From NCBI RefSeq assembly GCF_007595705.1, contig NZ_NISY01000003.1, positions 620,001 through 684,000 of the forward strand: a stretch of 64,000 nt of DNA, given 5' to 3'. A model generated the notes under the pieces. That model did not search any database, was not told where the DNA came from, and worked only from the letters and a program-made list of their open reading frames with translations. Below, piece after piece: positions 21,773-30,200 of the stretch (positions within the stretch are counted from its first letter, which is position 1; each line of letters opens with the position of its first letter). Made by a program: the position numbers and the translations under genes. Source of the stretch: Streptomyces sp. SAJ15. Lineage in GTDB: Bacteria > Actinomycetota > Actinomycetes > Streptomycetales > Streptomycetaceae.

Positions 21773-21798
21773 CCCCGGGCCGTTTCGGCGGCCCGGGG
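21773..21798. terminator. Convergent terminator purM / DUF3073 gene
   Basis: CCCCGGGCCG (21773-21782) pairs with CGGCCCGGGG (21789-21798) around a 6-base loop. Confidence 0.7.
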
Positions 21799-21955
21799 CT
21801 CCGCCCTGCCGAGGCGTGGATCACCGCTGTCGACTGGGGCGCTACGCCCTCTGTGCGCCCGTTTCCGGGCAGCACAGAAGCCGGTCCGAGGCAGAGGCCC
21901 CGGACCGGCCGAAGTACAGCGAGAAGCCGAACGTCAGAAGCGCGTTTGGGCGCGC

Positions 21956-22213
21956 TCAAGCGCGCCGACGCTGCGCCGACGAACCGGACGGCTGGTCGTC
22001 GTCCTCATCGTCGTCGTCGTTGTACAGATCCGCGTACTGTGCGTACGGGTCGTCGTCCAGCTCATCGTCTTCGAACCGCTCACCATTCGGCGGCTGGCTC
22101 GATGTCGATGCGCCCAGCTCCTCGGCCAGGCGTGAGAGATCCGTCCCACCGCTGTTGTACTTCAGCTGGCGGGCGACCTTCGTCTGCTTGGCCTTGGCCC
22201 GGCCGCGCCCCAT
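21956..22213 (-). CDS. DUF3073 family protein
   Basis: An 85-residue protein of the actinobacterial DUF3073 family. The basic N-terminus MGRGRAKAKQTKVARQLKY is followed by LSRLAEELGA and an acidic, Asp-rich C-terminus (YNDDDDEDDDQ) encoded by a GTC-type triplet run. The charge split suggests a nucleic-acid or ribosome contact, but no function is established. It is commonly found beside purM in Streptomyces. Confidence 0.88.
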   Translation of the reverse strand: MGRGRAKAKQTKVARQLKYNSGGTDLSRLAEELGASTSSQPPNGERFEDDELDDDPYAQYADLYNDDDDEDDDQPSGSSAQRRRA

Positions 22214-22558
22214 GGCTCGACCCCCTCAACGACGGGGCTCGACGGCCCCAGAGTCTTGACACGCGTTCACGTTCACATGAGTCGGAGCGGACTCTCGGGG
22301 GGAGAGACCGGTCCGTAGGGCTTCAACGGTACCTGCTTCTGTGGCCATACGGTACGTCGCCCGCACGACGTGCCACTCGGCAGTCCCCGCGAGGCGCCCT
22401 GTCCTCGCTGGTCAACTGCGATTTTAACGTGTATTGAGCGCCGACCCGCCGACAAGCCGTGAGAGATCTCTCCCCGCGCGGCCTGTCCGTGTGCCGACAA
22501 ATGTCGTAGCGGCCCGTCCCGGCGCCGTGGCGATGCCGGAGATCCGCCACCGGCAGCC
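22214..22558. other. Intergenic, DUF3073 gene to vdh
   Basis: About 350 bases with no supportable gene. It includes the leftward promoter region of the DUF3073 gene and a locally A/T-rich patch near 22420-22440. Short reading frames here lack a ribosome-binding site and family resemblance. Confidence 0.55.
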
Positions 22559-22608
22559 CACCCCGACGAATCATTTCGTATGAAGGTACGAAATGATTCG
22601 TCGGGGTG
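22559..22608. repeat. Perfect 22-bp inverted repeat after vdh
   Basis: Two perfect 22-bp arms flank the 6-base loop TGAAGG (22581-22586). The inner arm TTTCGTA/TACGAAA is A/T-rich and the outer part GC-rich. It begins 7 bases beyond the vdh stop codon, so it is probably the vdh terminator or an mRNA 3'-end stabiliser, though it lacks a T run. Confidence 0.85.
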
Positions 22609-22614
22609 AGGGGG

Positions 22615-23709
22615 TCAGCTCTGGCGGCCTTCCGCCATCCGCTGCTCCGCCAGCCGGTCGGCGGCCACCGCCGGCGGCACCCCGTCCGCCTTCGCCCGCT
22701 CGAATATGGCCAGCGTGGTGTCGAAGATCTTCGTCGCCTTCGCCTTCGCCCGCTCGAAGTCGAAGCCGTGCAGCTCGTCCGCCACCTGGATGACGCCGCC
22801 GGCGTTCACCACGTAGTCGGGGGCGTAGAGGACGCCGCGGTCGGCGAGGTCCTTCTCCACCCCCGGGTGGGCGAGCTGGTTGTTGGCCGCACCGCAGACC
22901 ACCGAGGCGGTCAGGGCCGGAACGGTCTCGTCGTTCAGGGCGCCGCCCAGCGCGCACGGGGCGTAGACGTCCAGGTCGGCGCGGATGAGGGCGTCCGTGT
23001 CGAGGACCGCCGTCACCTTCGGGTGCCGGCTTATGACCCGATCGACGGACTCCCGGCGCACATCGGTGATGAACACCTCGGCACCGTCCTCCAGCAGGTG
23101 CTCGACCAGGTGGTGGCCCACCTTGCCGACGCCCGCGACGCCCACCCGGCGGCCGGCGAGCGTGGGCTCGCCCCAGGCGGCCTGAGCGGAGGCCCGCATG
23201 CCCTGGAAGACGCCGAAGGCGGTGAGCACGGAGGAGTCGCCGGCGCCGCCGTTCTCGGGGGAGCGGCCGGTCGTCCACCTGCAGACGCGGGAGACCACGT
23301 CCATGTCCGCGACATAGGTGCCGACATCGCAGGCGGTGACATAGCGGCCGCCCAGGGAGGCCACGAAGCGCCCGTAGGCGAGCAGCAGCTCCTCCGTCTT
23401 GATCGTGTCGGGGTCGCCGATGATCACGGCCTTGCCGCCGCCGTGATCCAGCCCGGCGAGCGCGTTCTTATAGGACATGCCGCGGGCGAGGTTCAGCGCG
23501 TCGAGCACCGCCGCCTCGTCGGACGGATAGGCGTGGAAACGGGTACCGCCCAGGGCCGGGCCCAGAGCGGTGGAGTGGATGGCGATGACGGCCTTCAGGC
23601 CGGTCTCGCGGTCCTGGCAGAGGACTACCTGCTCGTGGCCGCCCTGATCGGAGCGGAACAGGGTGTGCAGCACGCCGTCAGCATCGTCGGTGAGACGTAC
23701 GTCAGTCAC
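22615..23709 (-). CDS. vdh: Valine dehydrogenase (Leu/Val/Glu family)
   Basis: An NAD-dependent branched-chain amino acid dehydrogenase that deaminates valine to 2-oxoisovalerate, feeding acyl-CoA precursors. The 364-residue protein has the catalytic-lysine region [17 protein letters not shown], the [19 protein letters not shown] segment, the Rossmann motif [17 protein letters not shown], and [14 protein letters not shown] 23709 is chosen for GGGAG nine bases upstream. ATG 23724 is in frame but lacks a well-placed site. It is divergent from the hypothetical gene at 23897. Confidence 0.93.
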   Translation of the reverse strand: MTDVRLTDDADGVLHTLFRSDQGGHEQVVLCQDRETGLKAVIAIHSTALGPALGGTRFHAYPSDEAAVLDALNLARGMSYKNALAGLDHGGGKAVIIGDPDTIKTEELLLAYGRFVASLGGRYVTACDVGTYVADMDVVSRVCRWTTGRSPENGGAGDSSVLTAFGVFQGMRASAQAAWGEPTLAGRRVGVAGVGKVGHHLVEHLLEDGAEVFITDVRRESVDRVISRHPKVTAVLDTDALIRADLDVYAPCALGGALNDETVPALTASVVCGAANNQLAHPGVEKDLADRGVLYAPDYVVNAGGVIQVADELHGFDFERAKAKATKIFDTTLAIFERAKADGVPPAVAADRLAEQRMAEGRQS

Positions 23710-23896
23710 GGTGGTGACTCCCATATGTCGCTGGACGCCCCCCTGCGGGTGGGGAGGGCCGGTCGGCAAGAGGGTAAGCCCTCAAGGTCGCGGTGAGCGG
23801 TCAAGGAGACCGTTCTGTCACGCGTCTGGCATGGGACGATTCGAGCATCCGGCAGAGAGAACTCGAAGCACTCGAATCGGCCTTGAGGGAGCGTGC

Positions 23897-24733
23897 GTGG
23901 CGTTGGCGACTTCGGTGACTGTCCCGTACGCGGCGTATCTCCGGGTCTACGAGCCGCTTGCCGCGTTTCCGGAGCCGGAGCGCACGCACTGGGCGCGCTA
24001 CGCGCGGCATGATCGGCTGCCGGGAGCCCAGGACGAACTGCGCCGATCGCTGGCGGACTTGCTTCCGGTGCCGCCGGTTCCGGTCCCCGTGCACGAGAGC
24101 GGCGACGCCTTCGTGGCCGTCGTCGACGGGGTGGTCTGCGTCTGCCCCTGGCGCACCCGGCTGCGGGGCTGGATCGCCCTGGAAGAGCTCGCCGAGCGCT
24201 TCCCGGCGCCGCTGCTGGACGCGGTGCTGCCGCCGGTGGTGCGGCGGCAGGCGGAGGCGGACTTCGCCCGCTGGCTGGAGCGCAACCCGGACGCACGGCC
24301 CTGGATCCGCTCCGCGACCTGGCACGTTCCGGTGCGCTGGTTCGTCCTCTTCACCGACGAGGAGCGCGAGTACACCAAGGGGGAGGAGGGGCTGCTGCTC
24401 CGCTACCGGACCCCGATGGTGGAGGCCCGGCGCCGGGTGGCGCGCGCCTTGAAGGTGCTGCGGGAGGCGCTCGGCGAGGGACCCCTGATCGACGGCCTGG
24501 TAGATGTTGGTCGATGGCTGGAGGAGTTCCACCCGCGCTCCCTGGTCGAGCTCGACTACGGCGGACTGGTGCACGCGGTGCCCGAGGAGCGGCTGGAGGA
24601 CGATCACTCGGCCGCCGATGTGGCGGAGGGGCTCGCGGCGCTGCGCGACGGGGACGGCGAGCGGGCCGGGCTTGCGTACGAACGGCTGACGGAGCGCTGG
24701 AGCCTGGTGCGCGGGCGGCAGAATGCGAGCTGA
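23897..24733 (+). CDS. Conserved hypothetical protein
   Basis: The soluble protein has 278 residues. It begins MALATSVTVPYAAYLRVYEPL and contains a Trp/Arg-rich middle (CPWRTRLRGWIALEELAERFP, then FVLFTDEERE) and a C-terminal acidic part. I do not recognise an enzyme motif, membrane segment or DNA-binding domain. GTG 23897 has a GAGGGAG site at 23885-23891. It appears to be a Streptomyces core gene kept between vdh and bldC. Its function is unknown. Confidence 0.75.
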   Translation: MALATSVTVPYAAYLRVYEPLAAFPEPERTHWARYARHDRLPGAQDELRRSLADLLPVPPVPVPVHESGDAFVAVVDGVVCVCPWRTRLRGWIALEELAERFPAPLLDAVLPPVVRRQAEADFARWLERNPDARPWIRSATWHVPVRWFVLFTDEEREYTKGEEGLLLRYRTPMVEARRRVARALKVLREALGEGPLIDGLVDVGRWLEEFHPRSLVELDYGGLVHAVPEERLEDDHSAADVAEGLAALRDGDGERAGLAYERLTERWSLVRGRQNAS

Positions 24734-25246
24734 GGCGTGCGCCGGGCGCGTACGGGAGCGCGGCGGTGGGCTCCGGCCGGGGCGCGCGGGGCGTGAGCCG
24801 GCGGGTGCTCCGGGCGCGCGGGCGTCGCGCGACGGACCAACGGCCGGGACGTAGGTCCCGATCCGGGCTATTGCGGCAACAGTGACCTAACCCACTTACT
24901 TCGGGTCTTGCGGCTATCCCCTACCCTCGTGCCAAAATAGGACAAGGAGTCCAGGAGGGCCTCCTTCCGTCCAAGTAAGGGCGGATTCATCGGTATTGCA
25001 CTCCTTGATGGTGCTGATGGCGCTTGGTCCCACCGTGACTGATCGTCACGGTTGGGTGACTGTCCGTTATGGCATGGTCCATCGGGTTCCGTCGAGGTTG
25101 AACACCTGAGAGGGCAATTCCATCGGTTTGGCCGACGGGGCTGGACAGATGGTGTAGTTGTAGTGCCGAGGACAAGCCGTTCGTCCTATAACCGACTCGG
25201 CCCGCGTCCGCCATTTCGGGCAACGCGGGTCAAGGTGCAGAATTTA
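24734..25246. other. Long upstream region of bldC
   Basis: About 510 bases without a supportable gene. It contains a GGAG/CTCC-rich inverted repeat near 24950-24965 and the inverted repeat ACCGTGAC-N5-GTCACGGT at 25032-25052, which includes a BldD-like box. Its length suggests several promoters or a long leader for bldC. Confidence 0.55.
25036..25048. promoter_or_regulatory. Candidate BldD box upstream of bldC
   Basis: TGACTGATCGTCA matches both arms of the palindromic BldD consensus (TNAC...GTNA) with the same 13-bp span, although the central CWG is not kept. It lies within a longer perfect 8-bp inverted repeat. bldC is a reported BldD target in Streptomyces, which supports the reading. Confidence 0.4.
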
Positions 25247-25261
25247 GAGGAAAGAACCGTG

Positions 25262-25294
25262 ATGGTTCGGTTCTCCCGAGGAGGCCGCTCATGA
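25262..25294 (+). CDS. Ten-residue upstream ORF coupled to bldC
   Basis: ATG 25262 (or GTG 25259, one codon earlier in the same frame) follows a good Shine-Dalgarno, GAGGAAAG at 25247-25254. It encodes MVRFSRGGRS and ends in a TGA that overlaps the bldC ATG as ATGA. The bldC Shine-Dalgarno GAGGAGG lies inside it. A 7-bp hairpin (AGAACCG/CGGTTCT) spans its start. It could be a leader that couples or meters bldC translation. This is sequence reading only, with no known homologue. Confidence 0.45.
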   Translation: MVRFSRGGRS

Positions 25295-25497
25295 CCGCTC
25301 GCACCCCTGATGCCGAGCCGCTGCTGACCCCGGCTGAGGTTGCCACGATGTTCCGCGTGGACCCGAAGACGGTCACGCGCTGGGCCAAGGCAGGCAAGCT
25401 CACGTCGATCCGCACGCTCGGTGGTCACCGGCGCTACCGCGAAGCGGAGGTCCGCGCGCTCCTTGCGGGCATCCCGCAGCAGCGCAGCGAGGGCTGA
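25291..25497 (+). CDS. bldC: Developmental regulator BldC (MerR-like)
   Basis: The 68-residue protein is essentially one winged helix-turn-helix of the MerR type: LTPAEVATMFRVDPKTVTRWAKAGK, then SIRTLGGHRRYREAEVRALL. BldC binds DNA cooperatively in head-to-tail arrays and holds back the switch from vegetative growth to sporulation. The ATG start follows GAGGAGG. It overlaps a tiny upstream ORF by four bases, has a BldD-like box about 250 bases upstream, and has a strong terminator 120 bases after its stop. Confidence 0.97.
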   Translation: MTARTPDAEPLLTPAEVATMFRVDPKTVTRWAKAGKLTSIRTLGGHRRYREAEVRALLAGIPQQRSEG

Positions 25498-25617
25498 AAC
25501 AACTGCATAACCGGGCATTTCCAGGCCCCCCAGCCTGGCTGATGGCCCACCACTAGCTCCACACGACAGCGCCTGCCCCAACAGGTGTGCCGCCCGTACG
25601 ATGCGGGCGAGTCGTCG

Positions 25618-25653
25618 ATCGCGCTGGACTCCGCCGGGTCCAGCGCGATTTTT
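25618..25653 (+). terminator. Intrinsic terminator downstream of bldC
   Basis: A perfect 12-bp stem, ATCGCGCTGGAC (25618-25629) with GTCCAGCGCGAT (25638-25649), is followed directly by a T run. Confidence 0.9.
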
Positions 25654-26371
25654 CATGCCCGCGCGAGGGGGCGAACGCGCCGTCCATCAGGGCGGGGTGG
25701 CCGTGTCGGCCGGACTCGCCCCGCCTCCTGCGGAGTCCGCACATTCCGTGCAAGGCGCCCCTTGGGGGTGGCGGGGGAGGGGATGGAAGCGCTTCCCTCG
25801 GGCCACTCGAAAGGGTGGTGCAATTGCACATATTAAATTGACCTGTTGTAGGAGGGGTGTAAGTTCACCCCCTTTGGAAAGCCGTTCGGTGACTCCCGTC
25901 ACATCGCATGCTGCTTGTCGTCACGTGCATACCTACGGTAAAGGGATTCGGCACTTCCGTGCCGTGGAGGAAGAGGGCGTGGAAGGCGCATTGGATGCGT
26001 TCGCGCGCGGAATCGAGCGCGTCTGTTTACGTGCGTGAATCGCCGCCGAGGCGACGCGGGGCTGGCGCCTGTCCCGTGGGTGCCTCCGCCGTGAGTGCCG
26101 TGGGCGCCTCTTCCGTGGGTGCCTGCCTCGTGGGCGGATCGGATCCCTCCGTCGCGGACGGGCCTGTCGCCGCCCGCGCGGGCCGACGTCCGTGCGGGCC
26201 GACGTCCGTGCGGTGTCGGTCGCGTGAGGGTCGGAGCCGACGGCCGCCCGCGGCCGAGCGGTGCCGGCCGCGCGGCGTCGGCCGGCGGTCGCGCGGCGTG
26301 GGGCTGCGGCGCGGCCTGGGACGGCAGTCGGACGGCGCCGGTCGGCGTCGGCCGCAGAGGGCTGGACGGTG
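25654..26371. other. Gene-poor gap with a low-GC patch
   Basis: About 720 bases without a convincing gene. From 25810 to 25990 GC drops, and the patch includes a perfect palindrome GTGCAATTGCAC at 25818-25829 and an AGGGGTG/CACCCCC hairpin near 25853-25872. A short plus-strand reading frame ending at 26038 contains a TTA codon but has no clear start. From 26060 to 26370 the DNA is GC-rich and repetitive (two copies of GGGCCGACGTCCGTGC). Confidence 0.5.
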
Positions 26372-26590
26372 TCAGCCGCACGCGGTGCTCTTCCCGCCCT
26401 CGACGGCGTCGGCGGCGCGCACGGCCTCCGCGGTGCCCCCGTCGGCGCCTCGGGCCTCCTGGGGCTCCATCGCCAGCCGCAGCAGCCGGTGGCAGACCGG
26501 ACAGTGCCGGGTGGAGTGGCGATACCCCATCGCCGCTGACAGATGGGCGCGTAACAACGCCCTGGTCTCATGCCTCGCGGTCGTCGTCAT
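26372..26590 (-). CDS. DUF6274 family protein
   Basis: A 72-residue protein beginning MTTTARHETRALLRAHLSAA and containing YRHSTRHCPVCHRLLRLAME, a half zinc-ribbon-like CxxC with nearby histidines. This matches the short actinobacterial DUF6274 proteins found near bldC. The C-terminal 25 residues are Ala/Gly/Glu-rich. ATG 26590 gives the conserved N-terminus. Its function is unknown, and metal binding is an inference from the CxxCH motif. Confidence 0.75.
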   Translation of the reverse strand: MTTTARHETRALLRAHLSAAMGYRHSTRHCPVCHRLLRLAMEPQEARGADGGTAEAVRAADAVEGGKSTACG

Positions 26591-26667
26591 GAGCCGCACC
26601 TCCCGCGCGCCCCAGGCCACTTAAGTGATGGGTACCCCTGGTACGTGCCCCAGTCAAGACACGCAAA

Positions 26668-26695
26668 GGCCCGGATCCTCGTGCGGATCCGGGCC
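26668..26695. terminator. Terminator-like hairpin
   Basis: GGCCCGGATCC (26668-26678) pairs perfectly with GGATCCGGGCC (26685-26695). An AAA on the left gives a short T run on the minus strand, so it could stop read-through from the tRNA-Asp side. Confidence 0.65.
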
Positions 26696-26913
26696 CGTGT
26701 CCATTATGAGCCAGCACCCTTCGGACGGACAGCGCCACGGCCGTCTCCCGCGTCCTCGCGGTCGTACGGAGCGCGTCGCGCGCGGGATGGACGGTGCGGC
26801 GTCGACGGGCGGGCACGGTGCGGTTCGTGGCGCGGTCGCGGCGCGGTTCGCGGTGCCTGTCGCGCCGTCAGGGAGTGCGGTCCGTGGGCGGGCCGTTGGG
26901 GCCGCACAAACGC

Positions 26914-26948
26914 CACGGCCCGCGATTCCAGGGGAATCGCGGGCCGTG
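26914..26948 (-). terminator. Terminator after tRNA-Asp
   Basis: A perfect 16-bp stem (26914-26929 with 26933-26948) around a 3-base loop, immediately downstream of the leftward tRNA-Asp. Confidence 0.75.
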
Positions 26949-26957
26949 ATCCAGAGG

Positions 26958-27032
26958 CGGTCCTGACGGGATTTGAACCCGCGGCCTCCACCTTGACAGG
27001 GTGGCGAGCACTCCAAACTGCTCCACAGGACC
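26958..27032 (-). tRNA. tRNA-Asp (GTC)
   Basis: A 75-base cloverleaf with acceptor GGTCCTG/CAGGACC, anticodon GTC in loop TGTCAAG, and T-loop TTCAAAT. It is identical over its full length to the gene at 31555-31629. CCA is not encoded. Confidence 0.95.
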
Positions 27033-27145
27033 TTGCTTCGCTTCCCACCTCGGTGGGCTGCGGAGACAGACTCTACAGCAGGTCAGGCCGCCTGGTCGAA
27101 CTCACTCTTGGCGACGGCGGGACTACGGGCGGACCGAGGCCGAAC

Positions 27146-27199
27146 GGCGGGCGGACGGCGGGCGGACGGCGGGCGGACGGCGGGCGGACGGCGGGCGGA
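27146..27199. repeat. 11-bp tandem repeat GGCGGGCGGAC
   Basis: Nearly five exact copies (27146, 27157, 27168, 27179, 27190) lie between the hrpA stop and tRNA-Asp. The 11-bp period is close to one helical turn. It is probably a slippage-derived array. Confidence 0.85.
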
Positions 27200-27278
27200 A
27201 CGGGCCTGGAACGGCTCGTTCCACGGGGTGCGCGCCGCCGGGTCGGCCCGCCGGGTCGGCCGGCCGACCCACCCGCGC

Positions 27279-30200
27279 CTAGGGTGCCGCGGCGTCGATC
27301 GCCTTGACGATCCGCTTGTCCGAGATCGGGTACGCGGTGCCCAGGGCGTGCGCGAAGTAGCTCACCCGAAGCTCCTCGATCATCCAGCGGATCTCCCGGA
27401 CCTCACGCGGCACCGGGCGCCCCTGCGGGAGCTGCTCCAGCAGCCAGAGGTACTCGTCCCGCATCTCGTGCACCTTCGCCATCCGGGTGCGGTCCCGCTC
27501 CGCGTTGATCGGCAGCTGCTGCAGCCGGCGGTCGACGGCCACCAGGTAGCGCATCAGGTCCGGGAGGCGACGCACGCCGTGCTCGGTGACGAAGCCGGCC
27601 TTGACCAGCTCCCCCAGCTGCTCCCTGACGTCGGTCAGGGAGGGCAGCAGAACCGGGCTCTTGGTGGCCTTGAGCCGCCGTTCGCACGCCTGCCAGGCGG
27701 CCAGCACCTCCTGCACCTTGCGGACGGTGTCCAGAGTGGCGTCGGTGATGTCCGCGCGGACGGCGTCGAAGAGCTTGCGGAAGGACTCCTCGTCCCAGGC
27801 CGGACCGCCGCGGGCGGCGATCAGTCGGTCCGCGGCGGCCGAGACGCAGTCCTCGAAGAGCGCCTGGACGCTGCCGTGCGGGCTGGCGGAGAGCGCCAGC
27901 TTCGCCTGGTTGGTCAGCTTGCCCTGGGCGAACTTGGCGGGATTGGAGGGCAGGTTGAGCAGGATCAGCCGGCGGGTGCCGCGCCACATCGCCTGCTGCT
28001 GCTCGACCTCGGTGTCGAAGAGCCGCACGGCGACCGAGGCTCCCTCGTCGACCAGCGCCGGGTACGCCTTCACCGGCTGCCCCGCGCGACGCGTCTCGAA
28101 GGTGCGCGGCAGGGTGCCGATCGTCCACTGGGTCAGCCCGGTGCGCTGCTCGATGCCCGCGCCCTCCTTGGAGGACTCGAAGGCGCGGGAGATGGCCGCG
28201 CGGGTCTTCGGCTTCAGCCGCAGCCGCAGCGCCTCCAGGTCCTTGTCCTCGGCGAGCTTGCGGCGCCGCTCGTCGACCACCCGGAAGGTGATCTTCAGGT
28301 GGTCCGGGACCTTCTCCAGATCCCAGTCCTCGGGGGCGATCTTCACCCCCTGCATGCGCTGGAGCTCACGGGCGAGGGTGACCGTCAGCGACTCCTGGAG
28401 CGGCACCGCGCCGTCCAGAAAGCGCTTGGCGTAGTTCGGGGCGGGGACGTAGGCGCGCCGGATCGGCTTGGGCAGGGACCGGATCAGCTCGGTGACGAGG
28501 TCCTCGCGCAGCCCGGGGATCTGCCAGTCGAAGCCCTCCGCGGTGACCTGGTTGAGCACCTGGAGCGGGATGTGGACGGTCACGCCGTCGGCGTCCGCGC
28601 CGGGCTCGAACTGGTACGTCACCTTGAACTTGAGCGACCCCTGGCGCCAGGTGTCCGGGTAGTCGTCCTTGGTGACGCCCTCCGCGCGCTCGTTGATGAG
28701 CATCGACTTCTCGAAGCTCAGCAGCTCCGGCTCGTCCCGCCGCTTGTGCTTCCACCAGGAGTCGAAGTGCGCGCCGGAGACGACGTGCGCGGGGATGCGC
28801 TGGTCGTAGAAGTCGAAGAGCGTCTCGTCGTCGACCAGGATGTCGCGGCGGCGGGCGCGGTGCTCCAGCTCCTCGACCTCGCCGAGCAGCTTGCGGTTGT
28901 CCTGGAAGAACTGGTGGTGGGTGCGCCAGTCGCCCTCGACCAGGGCGTTACGGATGAACAGGTCGCGGCTGGTCTCCGGGTCGATACGGCCGTAGTTGAC
29001 CTTGCGCTGGGCGACGATCGGCACGCCGTAGAGCGTGACCTTCTCGTACGCCATCACCGCCGCCTGCTTCTGCTCCCAGTGCGGCTCGCTGTAGGTCCGC
29101 TTCACCAGGTGCTGGGCGAGCGGCTCGATCCACTCCGGCTCGATCCTGGCGTTGACCCGCGCCCACAGCCGGGACGTCTCCACCAGCTCCGCCGACATGA
29201 TCCAGCGCGGTGGCTTCTTGAAGAGCGCGGAGCCGGGGAAGACGGCGAACTTGGCACTGCGCGCGCCCAGGTACTCGTTGCCCTTGCCGGTCGTCTCCTT
29301 GCCGCCTTCCGCCACGACGCTCTTGAGCCCGACGTGGGACAACAGGCCGGCCAGCAGGGAGGTGTGGATGTGGTCGGGCGCCGCGTCCTGCTCGGACAGG
29401 TGGATGCCCATGGTCTTGGCGACCGTGCGCAGCTGGCTGTAGATGTCCTGCCACTCGCGTATGCGCAGGTAGTTGAGGAACTCCGAGCGGCACATGCGGC
29501 GGAAGGCGGAGGAGGACAGCACCTTCTGCTGCTCGCGGACGTACCGCCACAGGTTGAGGAAGGCCAGGAAGTCGGAGGACTCGTCCTTGAAGCGGGCGTG
29601 CTGCTGGTCCGCCTGCTGCTGCTTGTCCGACGGGCGCTCGCGCGGGTCCTGGATGGAGAGCGCGGAGGCGATCACCATGACCTCGCGGACGCAGTTGTTG
29701 CGGTCCGCCTCCAGGACCATGCGGGCCAGCCGCGGGTCGACGGGGAGCTGCGAGAGCTTTCGCCCCATCTGGGTGAGCCGCTTCTTCGGGTCCTTCTGCG
29801 TGCCGTCGATGGCGCCCAGCTCCTCCAGGAGCTGCACGCCGTCCTTGATGTTGCGCCGGTCCGGCGGGTCGATGAAGGGGAACTTCTCGATGTCCCCGAG
29901 CCCGGCGGCGGTCATCTGGAGGATGACGGAGGCCAGGTTGGTGCGGAGGATCTCGGCGTCGGTGAACTCCGGACGGCTCAGGAAGTCGTCCTCGGAGTAG
30001 AGCCGGACGCAGATGCCGTCGCTGGTGCGGCCGCAGCGGCCCTTGCGCTGGTTGGCGCTGGCCTGGCTGATCGGCTCGATGGGCAGCCGCTGCACCTTGG
30101 TGCGGTAGCTGTAGCGCGAGATGCGGGCCATGCCGGTGTCGATGACATAGCGGATGCCGGGGACGGTGAGCGAGGTCTCGGCGACGTTGGTGGCCAGCAC

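Larger units (their letters stand above)
26591..26957. other. Intergenic, DUF6274 gene to tRNA-Asp
   Basis: No gene is seen. It holds the palindrome CACTTAAGTG (26618-26627) close to the DUF6274 start, one hairpin at 26668-26695 and the tRNA-Asp terminator at 26914-26948. Confidence 0.55.

Noticed and set aside
25654..26371. Protein-coding genes in the bldC-DUF6274 gap
   Set aside because: Candidate frames lack ribosome-binding sites, typical codon bias or family resemblance.
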